IMG/VR virus record: IMGVR_UViG_3300026382_000005 | Coordinates: 1 to 28,755 of that record | Reading direction: 5' to 3' (one strand) | Length of the DNA stretch: 28,755 nucleotides | From: a virus | Shown here: positions 12,895-19,028 of the stretch, one piece after another | How the letters are laid out: each line of letters begins with the position of its first letter | How positions within the stretch are numbered: the stretch's first letter is position 1 | The notes under the pieces: model-generated | Database searches by the model: none | Seen by the model: only the letters and a program-made list of their open reading frames with translations | Told to the model about the DNA's origin: nothing | Translations under genes and position numbers: made by a program

Positions 12895-13130
12895 AGATAA
12901 AGACTGCAAAGAGAAAATATACCCCGTATACCTTACTGCCCGTGGACGGCACAAAGATAACACAGTGGGTATACGACAGCGGGAAATCTATACGGCAACT
13001 AGAAACCGAGATAGGTATATTCCGAAACACGATATACCGTGCTATGCGAGGGGCAAATCTTCGCATAGAGACAATACAGAAGATAGCCCGTGCCATGGGC
13101 GTGGACTGGAAGGAGTTGGTAAGGTGGTGA
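12891..13130 (+). CDS. XRE/Cro-like DNA-binding regulator
   Basis: A 79-residue protein. ATG 12891 is chosen over 12873 because GGAAGGAGGTG lies between the two. Residues about 26-76 form a Cro/C1-type helix-turn-helix: ITQWVYDSGKSIRQLETEIGIFRNTIYRAMRGANLRIETIQKIARAMGV, with the scaffold and recognition helices around SIRQLETEIG and RNTIYRAMRG. It lacks a C-terminal cleavage domain, so it is more like a Cro or an anti-repressor than a CI repressor. A likely target is the promoter/palindrome region near 13137-13146 or 14825-14836. No partner repressor or integrase is present. Confidence 0.75.
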   Translation: MKIKTAKRKYTPYTLLPVDGTKITQWVYDSGKSIRQLETEIGIFRNTIYRAMRGANLRIETIQKIARAMGVDWKELVRW

Positions 13131-13136
13131 GAAAGG

Positions 13137-13146
13137 GTGATATAAT
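13137..13146 (+). promoter_or_regulatory. Extended -10 promoter before replication genes
   Basis: GTGATATAAT contains a consensus TATAAT at 13141-13146 with an extended TG upstream. The best -35 candidate is TTGGTA (13116-13121), 19 nt upstream, which is weak, so recognition may rest on the extended -10. It lies in the 55-nt gap between the XRE gene and the winged-helix gene, which makes repression by the XRE protein plausible. Confidence 0.55.
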
Positions 13147-13185
13147 TATTGTGTGCCAATAAAATTTTTATGGAGGTGAAAGGAA

Positions 13186-13452
13186 ATGGAACAGCCCTCT
13201 GTCTTGTTTGTGCCTGCAGAGCTGTTTTTTAATGGTTTTCAGAAGGCAGCCAGTTTGTATGGTGTATTACTTGCCATGGCGGGGGAGAGCAACACCTTGG
13301 AGACCACGCATGGCGAACTGGCGAGTATGTTAGGGAAAACCAACTGGTGGATAAAACAAAGGCTAAAGGAACTCCAAGCCCACGGTTATATTGATTTAAC
13401 ATACACACCCAATGGTATTCAGATAACGCTCTTGATATATCCTCAGAGGTGA
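13186..13452 (+). CDS. Winged-helix protein, replication-associated
   Basis: An 88-residue winged-helix protein with SD TGGAGGTGAAAGG. Core residues about 20-75: ASLYGVLLAMAG...TTHGELASMLGKTNWWIKQRLKELQAHGYIDLTYTPNGIQITLLIYP, a typical wHTH with a recognition helix and beta wing. It resembles the N-terminal domain of the next gene (ASLYGLLEYLS...ELAQLLYKSRNWVRKYLRLLQELGLIEIE), so the two look like a duplicated DNA-binding module. It may help bind the origin or regulate the initiator. Confidence 0.7.
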   Translation: MEQPSVLFVPAELFFNGFQKAASLYGVLLAMAGESNTLETTHGELASMLGKTNWWIKQRLKELQAHGYIDLTYTPNGIQITLLIYPQR

Positions 13453-13457
13453 GGGGG

Positions 13458-14759
13458 ATGACTAATCATGACAAAGTGGAAAGAGGGGAGTATTGGAAAG
13501 GCTACTTTGTATTACTCCCCTACGGTAGCATTGAGCTTGCCTCGCTGTATGGTTTGCTTGAATATCTGAGCTACCAGCTGGATGAGGATGTTGAAACATC
13601 CTTGACCGAGCTCGCACAACTATTATACAAGAGCAGGAACTGGGTGCGGAAATACCTTAGGCTCTTACAGGAGCTGGGACTGATAGAGATAGAGCATATC
13701 GTTGGCAAGGGTATGAGGATAAAAGTGCACGACCTTAGCCAGCTCAAGGATAACCCATACCAAAAAAGTATGGCATACCAAAAAAGTATGGCATACCCAT
13801 TAGGTAATACCCAACAGGTATTACCTAAAAAGTATGGCATACCTGATAAGCACGACACCCATACCCAAAAAGCACGACACCCATACCCAATAGGTATGAC
13901 CCACCACGAACAAACACAGTCTCAGAGTGGAGTTGCGGACCCTAAAGAATATAAAGAAAATAAAGAACCTTTCTCTATAGAGGAAGAAGAAGGGAAAACC
14001 ACCTTGGCTCCTCACCCAGCTGAGAAAGAGGGAGAAGTTAAAATTTTAGAAAAAGCTTCACCTTCGGTGAAGGAGAAGAAAGACCCCCACCCCTCAACTT
14101 CCGCCGCACCCCCCTCCCCCACGGACGAGAACGCTGTGCCATTCTTTGACAAGCCGATTAGCGACCCTGTTAGGGAGGTGATAAAGCTCTATAACGAGAT
14201 ATTTGCCCGCCCGTTGGGTAGGCAAGAGGCTTCGTTGCGGGTAAGCCAAACGAGGAAACGACAGCTTAAACACCTACTCAAGAGTTTTACACTTGACGAC
14301 TTCAGACGGGCGTTTGAAATAGCGAGAGATAACCCTTACCTAAACGGCTCTATTCCTGATAGGAACGGCAATTATGTTAGGTTTACTCTCTCATGGTTGC
14401 TGAAATATGAGGATAGGCTTGACAAGATACTGGATGGCTACTACGACCAGTTTAAGCGTGGCTCAGCACAGCCACGGCAAGAGAGACTACGGACACCAGA
14501 GAAACCCCAGCCCAAGACCTACAAGAACTACCGAGAGCTCTACACCGACAAGTCAGAAGAAGCCAAGAAACTGCAGCGAAAACTGGAAGATGTGCTGTAT
14601 ACCCTTATCCAAGCAGGTGCTCCAGATGGTAAGGCGTTGAAATTAGCCGAGGCTATTGTGCTGAATAACGGTAAATATGACCGTCAAAAGGCGTTGTATG
14701 TCTATGACCGTGTCAAAAGTGGTATGACTTATCAAGATGCTATCAAAGATGCCGTATAA
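13458..14759 (+). CDS. Replication initiator / replisome organiser
   Basis: A 433-residue protein. ATG 13458 is chosen over GTG 13449 because GAGGTGAGGGGG precedes it. Residues about 20-95 form a winged helix (TSLTELAQLLYKSRNWVRKYLRLLQELGLIEIE). A low-complexity segment, residues about 98-145 with repeated YQKSMAY, is encoded by iteron-like DNA (13756-13900). An acidic linker follows to about residue 230, then a helical domain (about 235-335: VREVIKLYNEIFARPLG, SQTRKRQLKHLLKSFTLDDFRRAFEIARDNPYLNG, VRFTLSWLLKYEDRLDKILDG), as in phage replisome organisers that bind the origin and recruit a helicase loader. The helicase loader lies two genes downstream. This matches lambda O logic. Confidence 0.8.
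   Translation: MTNHDKVERGEYWKGYFVLLPYGSIELASLYGLLEYLSYQLDEDVETSLTELAQLLYKSRNWVRKYLRLLQELGLIEIEHIVGKGMRIKVHDLSQLKDNPYQKSMAYQKSMAYPLGNTQQVLPKKYGIPDKHDTHTQKARHPYPIGMTHHEQTQSQSGVADPKEYKENKEPFSIEEEEGKTTLAPHPAEKEGEVKILEKASPSVKEKKDPHPSTSAAPPSPTDENAVPFFDKPISDPVREVIKLYNEIFARPLGRQEASLRVSQTRKRQLKHLLKSFTLDDFRRAFEIARDNPYLNGSIPDRNGNYVRFTLSWLLKYEDRLDKILDGYYDQFKRGSAQPRQERLRTPEKPQPKTYKNYRELYTDKSEEAKKLQRKLEDVLYTLIQAGAPDGKALKLAEAIVLNNGKYDRQKALYVYDRVKSGMTYQDAIKDAV
13756..13900 (+). repeat. Iteron-type replication origin within the initiator gene
   Basis: CATACCAAAAAAGTATGG repeats exactly in tandem at 13756-13773 and 13774-13791, with a related AAAAAGTATGG copy near 13828-13838; each unit is itself an interrupted palindrome (CATAC...GTATG). 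A perfect 11-bp inverted repeat, TAGGTAATACC (13801-13811) and GGTATTACCTA (13817-13827), lies between. A 21-bp direct repeat starts at 13848 and 13870 with a 22-nt period, beginning AAGCACGACACCC. Iterons plus inverted repeats inside an initiator gene are the layout of lambda-type origins. The translated product is low complexity here, suggesting DNA-level constraint. Confidence 0.75.
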
Positions 14760-14779
14760 CGGCTTATTTATATCTTCAT

Positions 14780-14836
14780 GGGTATTTATACCCTCACACA
14801 TTCAAAACGGCGTCTACGGCAAAAGTGACATGTCAC
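14780..14836. promoter_or_regulatory. Palindromes between initiator and next gene
   Basis: In the 128-nt gap (14760-14887) lie GGGTATTTATACCC (14780-14793), an almost perfect palindrome with a 2-nt centre, and a perfect 12-bp palindrome GTGACATGTCAC (14825-14836). No convincing promoter boxes were found. They could be operators for the XRE or winged-helix proteins; the first could alternatively be a weak hairpin after the initiator gene. Confidence 0.4.
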
Positions 14837-14887
14837 AAATCCAATATTTATCAAGTATCAAAAATCTCTAAAAGGAGGTTGATGGAT

Positions 14888-15190
14888 ATGAATAAACAGG
14901 CGGTTGGTTTTTTAGCGGTTGTATTCATGTGGAGAAGATACATCAGACAGGACACCTACGATGCCCTGTTAGACGGGGCATATTTACTTGCAGAGGCACT
15001 TGGCACAGGCCACGAGGAACTTGCCGAGGCTATCCGTATCGCAAACAAGTATTATCACGCCCTCTACAATCGGGCGTATTGGAAGAATCTTAGACGCCGT
15101 GAGGTATGGGAGGAGGCTGTGCAAATTGTGGAAGAGGAACTTGGTATTACCCTACAGATGCCGGGAGGTGAAGGTAGATGGAACGCATAA
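14888..15190 (+). CDS. Small helical protein upstream of helicase loader
   Basis: A 100-residue protein. ATG 14888 is favoured because GGAGG at 14875-14879 is 8 nt upstream, while ATG 14882 is only 2 nt away. Mostly helical (AYLLAEALGTGHEELAEAIRIANKYYHALYNRAYWKNLRRREVWEEAVQIVEEELGI), with a hydrophobic N-terminus that is short for a TM. It overlaps the helicase loader by 13 nt and carries its SD, so the two are likely coupled. Function unknown; replication accessory role inferred by context. Confidence 0.55.
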   Translation: MNKQAVGFLAVVFMWRRYIRQDTYDALLDGAYLLAEALGTGHEELAEAIRIANKYYHALYNRAYWKNLRRREVWEEAVQIVEEELGITLQMPGGEGRWNA

Positions 15191-16053
15191 GTGATGTCTT
15201 GCGGGGTATCTACCGCACTACACGAGTATCAGACGAGCCAGTGGCACATTGTCAGTTTTGCGGAAGGCCCCTCTACATGGTGCAACTGGAGTTGAAAGGG
15301 GCTAAAGGCTGGATAGCGGTAGGAGAGCCGTATGTTGAAGAGTGCGACTGTGAGGAGGCACAGAGGATAAGGAAGGAAGATGATAAAAAGAGGCTACTCA
15401 AGGCTATCGCTGAACAGAAGAGGACAAAGATACAGTATCTACTCAAAAAAAGCGGGCTTGGTAAACGCTTTCAAGAACGGACTTTTGCTAAATGGGATAA
15501 GAGTTTGGGACCATTGGCTAAAGTAGCTTATGATAAGGCATGGCACTATGCTAAAAATTGGTGGGATAACTATAAGGCAGGTAGAGGCCTGTATATTCAC
15601 GGACCTTATGGCACAGGTAAAACCCACCTCGCTGCTGCCATCGTGAATTATGTCATACAAACCTACGAGGTGCCTGTGCTGTTTGGCACGCTTACTGTGT
15701 TATTTCAGCACATGAAAGATGCCATTGTGATGGGCGACAGTTATAGACTGGAAAAAGAGAGAGAGACACTCTACACTGTAGACTTGTTGGTGATAGATGA
15801 CCTCGGCAAGGAGAGACCGACGGACTGGGTAGTAGAGGAGTTATTCAACTTGATAAATTACCGCTACGAACATATGAAGCCGATAATCATAACCAGCAAC
15901 TATAATCCCGATGAGCTGAAACAACGCTACAACAAAGCCTCACGAGACTATGGCGAGAAGGATATAGGCTCGGCGATAATCAGCAGACTTAAAGAGATGT
16001 GCGATACCTTACCCCTCTTTGGGGAGGACTACAGGAAAGGAGGCGGTGAGTGA
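15178..16053 (+). CDS. DnaC/IstB-like replicative helicase loader
   Basis: A 291-residue AAA+ ATPase. An N-terminal zinc-binding motif is seen at C25-C28 and C56-C58 (HCQFCG, ECDCEE). A helical linker leads to Walker A GPYGTGKT (142-149) and Walker B LLVIDDLGKE (about residues 200-209), followed by sensor-like ITSNY and SRL patterns typical of DnaC/DnaI/IstB proteins. It would load the host replicative helicase at the phage origin, with the initiator as partner. The SD is GGGAGGTGAAG in the upstream gene. Its stop overlaps the next gene start (1 nt shared). No primase or polymerase is encoded nearby, consistent with use of host replication machinery. Confidence 0.9.
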   Translation: MERISDVLRGIYRTTRVSDEPVAHCQFCGRPLYMVQLELKGAKGWIAVGEPYVEECDCEEAQRIRKEDDKKRLLKAIAEQKRTKIQYLLKKSGLGKRFQERTFAKWDKSLGPLAKVAYDKAWHYAKNWWDNYKAGRGLYIHGPYGTGKTHLAAAIVNYVIQTYEVPVLFGTLTVLFQHMKDAIVMGDSYRLEKERETLYTVDLLVIDDLGKERPTDWVVEELFNLINYRYEHMKPIIITSNYNPDELKQRYNKASRDYGEKDIGSAIISRLKEMCDTLPLFGEDYRKGGGE

Positions 16054-16478
16054 TGATAGACTTTGCTGAATTTGAAGAAAATGGTATTATGCTATTTGAC
16101 CCCGAGCTGGAAGAAGACACCATAAAGGCATTACGGCATCTTCTTGACAGAAAAGAAGCTGGCGATAAAAGGTATTGGCTGTGTATTCTTGCCGAGGGAT
16201 ACGGACAGCCGATATGGGATAACCACGAATATATTATCTTTCATATCTACACCCCCACTATGCATATCAGACTGGAAGAACAGGGCTACGATAATCAAAA
16301 TTTTTACATTACCTATACCGAATATAGACCTACAGGCAAAGAGGTTAAAGGTGAACTATACCTCAAGAAGGAAGAGGTGATAAAGACACTTAGAACCTTG
16401 TTGGGTGATGTCTCCCTTGACTGGGAAGAAATAGCCAATGAGATGGGTGTAAAGGAGGTAGAGAGCGATGCAGATTAA
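16053..16478 (+). CDS. Hypothetical early protein, 141 aa
   Basis: A 141-residue acidic protein, start at ATG 16053 (GTG 16050 is an alternative), with AAAGGAGGCGGTGAG as SD. It appears alpha/beta: a helical N-terminus (DTIKALRHLLDRKEAGDKRYW), a central beta part (NHEYIIFHIYTPTMHIRLEEQGYDNQNFYITYTE) and a C-terminal helix (EVIKTLRTLLGDVSLDWEEIANEMGV). No recognised motif. It lies in the tight operon from the helicase loader to the nuclease and overlaps the next gene by 11 nt. Confidence 0.5.
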   Translation: MIDFAEFEENGIMLFDPELEEDTIKALRHLLDRKEAGDKRYWLCILAEGYGQPIWDNHEYIIFHIYTPTMHIRLEEQGYDNQNFYITYTEYRPTGKEVKGELYLKKEEVIKTLRTLLGDVSLDWEEIANEMGVKEVESDAD

Positions 16479-17166
16479 GGTTGACATCCCCCGCTGGTTG
16501 GGGAAACTAAGAGGCATGGAGGCTTACAACAGTAAAAGGTTAAGTGCTTATCTTATCTTCACACGGGACGAGGAGGTTATCCTCACGGACGGTTGGAGTT
16601 TATTTTATCTCACACAGAAAGATATCCCCGAGATACTGCAGAAAGGGGAAGAGTGCAGGAATACGGAAAAAAGAGAAGAGTATGCAAGGGCTTATGTGTT
16701 GCAAAAAGTGCCCAAAGAGGCGTGGAAAACAAAATTCTGGTTTATAGACTGGGAAAAAGATGAACTGCTCTACGACTTTGCAAATGTAAAAGCACGAATG
16801 ACAAAAACGAGAGATATCCCGAATATTTGGAGAGTGTTTTGGGACATTACAGAGGGTAAGCAGGCATTGTTGGGAATTAATGCATGGACGGAGGAGCATA
16901 GAGAGATGGGAGTGATAAAAAAATCACCCCTTGCAGGCATTCTTGCGATAGACAACACAGGAAATATAGAAGAGGCCACACAAGGACTGGTAGGCTTACC
17001 GATGCTTGTGAAATTATTGCCTGCGATGTGGAAAGAGGGCTATTATTTGGGATTTGCGTGGTATAAGGTTAACCATAACCCCGTGATAGTTGAATTGTTG
17101 CGAGATGAGGGCAAGCGTGCTGGCTGGATACTTGTTATGCCGAGAAAAGGGGGCGATAGAAGATGA
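16468..17166 (+). CDS. Possible clamp-like protein, 232 aa (tentative)
   Basis: A 232-residue protein with AAAGGAGGTAGAG as SD. Two features recall small phage sliding-clamp-like proteins: an early RDEEVILTDGWSLFYL (about 33-48, with the TDG motif seen in clamps) and a C-terminal NPVIVELL...AGWILVMPRKG (about 205-228), like the closing strand pair DP..I......YVIMPMR of clamps. The length also fits the short phage forms. The central part (FWFIDWEKDELLYDFANVKARMTKT, and VGLPMLVKLLPAMWKEGYYLGFAWYK) would form the second domain. It lies in the replication operon. These are pattern resemblances only, so other folds are possible. Confidence 0.35.
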   Translation: MQIKVDIPRWLGKLRGMEAYNSKRLSAYLIFTRDEEVILTDGWSLFYLTQKDIPEILQKGEECRNTEKREEYARAYVLQKVPKEAWKTKFWFIDWEKDELLYDFANVKARMTKTRDIPNIWRVFWDITEGKQALLGINAWTEEHREMGVIKKSPLAGILAIDNTGNIEEATQGLVGLPMLVKLLPAMWKEGYYLGFAWYKVNHNPVIVELLRDEGKRAGWILVMPRKGGDRR

Positions 17167-17492
17167 CTGAAGCCGAAAAGAAGATGCTGATAACCGATAT
17201 GTTGCACCTTATCGTTATGCACGATAAGGTGGAATGGGAGTATTTTATGCAGATGTATAAATATCCCACGCAATTAGGACTTGAGAGGTATATAAGGCAA
17301 GACCCAGCTACATACCGCTTATATGCGATGTGGACGGTTATCCAGTTGCTACAAGACTATTTACCGGGAATAGGGATATATGACCTGTGGAAAAAGGCAA
17401 ACGATATACACGCAAAGCACCGAAAGGAACTACTACTTACACCGAAGGAAGAGCTAAAAAGTTTCATAGCAAAACTGGTGGAGGAGGGATAA
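17163..17492 (+). CDS. Small helical hypothetical protein
   Basis: A 109-residue helical protein of unknown function in an ATGA overlap with the upstream gene. Long helices are apparent (KKMLITDMLHLIVMHDKVEWEYFMQMYKYP, YRLYAMWTVIQLLQDYLPG, KEELKSFIAKLVEEG). A few aromatic positions suggest a compact helical bundle. No membrane segment. The SD for the next gene lies in its last codons. Confidence 0.52.
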   Translation: MTEAEKKMLITDMLHLIVMHDKVEWEYFMQMYKYPTQLGLERYIRQDPATYRLYAMWTVIQLLQDYLPGIGIYDLWKKANDIHAKHRKELLLTPKEELKSFIAKLVEEG

Positions 17493-17494
17493 AG

Positions 17495-17713
17495 ATGATA
17501 CGGGTAAAGATAGGCAAGGCATATGTAGAATTTAAAGACGAGCAAGCGGTTGAAGAGTATATCAACCGCTTGCTGACAACAATAGAGGACTTGCAGATAC
17601 AGGTGTGGAGTTTAGAAGACGAGACGAGAATAAGAGATGAGTTTGTAGAAGGATACAAAAGTGAAGCGGAGTGGTGGAAAGAGCAATACTATGAAGAACG
17701 AAGGAGTTGGTAG
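17495..17713 (+). CDS. Small protein with C-terminal coiled coil
   Basis: A 72-residue protein. The frame is open from 17387, but GAGGAGGGATAAAG gives ATG 17495 as start, 2 nt after the previous stop. An N-terminal beta pair (IRVKIGKAYVEFKDEQAVEEY) is followed by a charged helix (INRLLTTIEDLQIQVWSLEDETRIRDEFVEGYKSEAEWWKEQYYEERRSW). Function unknown. Its stop at 17711-17713 is 2 nt before the next start. Confidence 0.5.
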   Translation: MIRVKIGKAYVEFKDEQAVEEYINRLLTTIEDLQIQVWSLEDETRIRDEFVEGYKSEAEWWKEQYYEERRSW

Positions 17714-17715
17714 AA

Positions 17716-18201
17716 ATGGCAAACAGGGGTAAGAGTCAAAGGCGAAGAGGAAGAAGAGCAGAATACAAGGTGCGAGACCTGTTTCGCTCTCTTGGCTGGA
17801 AAGCCGACCGTGTGCCGATATCAGGGGCAGGGAGTATCAAGGGCGATGTAATAGCTCGCAAGGGCAGTTTGAAGGTTGTTGTAGAGGTGAAGAGAGTAAA
17901 ATATTTACCCCGTCTTATCTGGTATGATGCGAACAAGTGGAAACAGGGCGGAAGCGACCTTGTGAAGACACAGGACGGGTATTATCTTGTTGCCGATGCC
18001 TACCTGTGGATAAAGGACTTACAGAAGGTGCGGGAAACAGCACAATACTTGGCACAGGCTGATGCTCCCACGGTGATAACGGAGAAACTACCTGCAAGTA
18101 TGCGGAAGATGCTTCAACAGGCGGAAAGAGAAAATGCCGTGCTATTTATAGTGCCAGAAAGAGCGAGACACTATATCGCTATTGAACGAGTTGTGATATA
18201 A
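17716..18201 (+). CDS. PD-(D/E)XK nuclease / Holliday junction resolvase-like
   Basis: A 161-residue basic protein. ATG 17716 is preferred to TTG 17707, which is at the SD (AAGGAG 17701-17706). A GRRAEYKVRDLFRSLGW helix carries E16. It is followed by SGAGSIKGDVIA with D44 and a VVVEVKR strand with E57 and K59. This E-x-D-x-ExK order is the active site of Hjc-like resolvases and other PD-(D/E)XK nucleases. The N-terminus is rich in Arg and Lys (GKSQRRRGRR), for DNA binding. It lies just before the terminase genes; in many phages a nuclease here resolves replication branches before packaging. Confidence 0.78.
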   Translation: MANRGKSQRRRGRRAEYKVRDLFRSLGWKADRVPISGAGSIKGDVIARKGSLKVVVEVKRVKYLPRLIWYDANKWKQGGSDLVKTQDGYYLVADAYLWIKDLQKVRETAQYLAQADAPTVITEKLPASMRKMLQQAERENAVLFIVPERARHYIAIERVVI

Positions 18202-18202
18202 T
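18194..18202 (+). promoter_or_regulatory. Extended -10 late promoter candidate
   Basis: TGATATAAT, with TGTG spacing (18192-18202 region: TTGTGATATAAT), overlaps the stop of the nuclease gene. No good -35 is seen at the right distance, so it would rely on the extended -10. Transcription would start near 18209, at the beginning of a structured leader upstream of terminase. Confidence 0.5.
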
Positions 18203-18355
18203 ATATTTGCGAGGGGAACTCAGACTCCCTGTGGTGCTACAAGGGGCACCCATCAGGCCGAGCCGTTGGCGGTGCCCCTTACAGCCTACCTATGAGGAGT
18301 GGAAACAAGGCGTTGATAATTTCATAGCTTTTGCACTATCTTATCACCCTTCCCC

Positions 18356-18385
18356 AACGGGCCACCAGCGATAAGGTGGCCCGTT
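18356..18385 (+). repeat. Perfect GC hairpin in late leader
   Basis: AACGGGCCACC (18356-18366) pairs perfectly with GGTGGCCCGTT (18375-18385) over 11 bp with an 8-nt loop (AGCGATAA). It has only TTTG after it, so termination should be weak. It shares its right-arm sequence with the terminator at 18450-18480. Confidence 0.75.
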
Positions 18386-18387
18386 TG

Positions 18388-18396
18388 TGGTATAAT
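18388..18396 (+). promoter_or_regulatory. Second extended -10 in late leader
   Basis: TGGTATAAT (TATAAT at 18391-18396) with TGTG upstream lies directly after the 11-bp hairpin. No -35 is visible. A transcript from here would be only about 75 nt before the terminator at 18450, unless it reads through into terminase. Confidence 0.45.
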
Positions 18397-18449
18397 ATGT
18401 ATGACGACATAGTAGATGGTGATTAAATGTCTCATTGCTTTTTACTTGC

Positions 18450-18480
18450 ACGGGCTACCTATACGGTGGCCCGTTTTTTA
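18450..18480 (+). terminator. Strong intrinsic terminator before terminase genes
   Basis: ACGGGCTACC (18450-18459) pairs with GGTGGCCCGT (18465-18474) over 10 bp (one G-U pair) with loop TATAC, followed by TTTTTA. This is the clearest rho-independent terminator in the window. It sits between a promoter-containing leader and the late genes. The 98 nt after it (18481-18578) are AT-rich with a repeated ACTATTAG and a RBS-bearing leader for terminase. Confidence 0.88.
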
Positions 18481-18611
18481 GTTTTTGAGCTGTGAGAGAG
18501 GTGTTAAACTATTAGGAGAAGGTAAAAAACGATAAAAACTATTAGTATAAGGGATACTATGATATAGGGTATAAATATATGCCTCTAAGAGAAAGAAAGG
18601 GGGTGTGTGAA

Positions 18612-19028
18612 ATGGCAAAACTGAAACTCACGGAAGAGCTTATAGAAAAGGCATATAAGCTTATAGCTGCGGGAAACTATCAGAAACAGGTGGCACAATA
18701 CCTCGGCATTGGTGAGAGAACATGGTATCGGTGGTTGCAGAAGGGGGAAACGGCAAAGAGCAAGCGGAGCATCTACAGGCAATTCTGGCAGGCCGTGAAG
18801 AAAGCAGAGGCGGAGGCTGCTATCCGCAATGTTGCCATCGTGCAGAAGGCAGCTCAAGAAACATGGCAGGCTGCGGCGTGGTGGCTGGAGAGACGCTACC
18901 CCGAGGAATGGGGCAGGAAGGACCAGCTGAGATTAGGTAATGCCGACGATGACGGGCTTAAGATACAGATAGTCAAGGTGGACGCAGGAGGCGGGCAGGA
19001 TGCCGACCAAGGTGATAGAGGTCAATAA
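18612..19028 (+). CDS. Terminase small subunit
   Basis: A 138-residue protein. The frame is open from ATG 18579, but AAAGGGGGTG at 18596-18605 places the start at ATG 18612. The N-terminal helix-turn-helix, LTEELIEKAYKLIAAGNYQKQVAQYLGIGERTWYRWLQKGE, is the DNA-recognition domain of small terminases. It is followed by a helical oligomerisation region (FWQAVKKAEAEAAIRNVAIVQKAAQETWQAAAWWLERRYPEEWGRK) typical of this family. A Gly/Asp-rich tail completes it. It overlaps the large subunit by 29 nt. It recognises the packaging site, which should lie nearby, perhaps in the leader at 18202-18611. Confidence 0.9.
   Translation: MAKLKLTEELIEKAYKLIAAGNYQKQVAQYLGIGERTWYRWLQKGETAKSKRSIYRQFWQAVKKAEAEAAIRNVAIVQKAAQETWQAAAWWLERRYPEEWGRKDQLRLGNADDDGLKIQIVKVDAGGGQDADQGDRGQ

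Larger units (their letters stand above)
18209..18480 (+). ncRNA. Structured late leader RNA ending in an intrinsic terminator
   Basis: A 270-nt noncoding stretch between the extended -10 at 18194-18202 and a strong terminator. It contains AAGGGGCACC (18241-18250) pairing perfectly with GGTGCCCCTT (18271-18280). GGTGC at 18233-18237 can pair instead with the same GCACC (18246-18250), so the two helices exclude each other, like an attenuator. A further perfect hairpin lies at 18357-18384. The terminase genes start after the terminator. It may be a short regulatory RNA, or an attenuated leader like lambda pR'-tR'. The same region could also include a cos or pac site, since it lies next to terminase. 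Confidence 0.5.

Noticed and set aside
12818-13162. Plus-strand frame of 114 codons overlapping the XRE gene
   Set aside because: The XRE gene in another frame has a clear SD and HTH; this frame is Arg/Cys-rich and has none.
13756-13890. Possible CRISPR array
   Set aside because: The repeats are adjacent or nearly so, without unique spacers of 25-40 nt, and lie inside a gene; an iteron origin fits better.
18420-18480. Very short ORF from ATG 18399 (MYDDIVDGD)
   Set aside because: Nine codons with no SD, inside a leader; too little to support a gene.
18202-18611. tRNA gene
   Set aside because: No cloverleaf, no TTCGA-type T-loop and no acceptor stem could be found in the noncoding gaps here or at 6990-7580.
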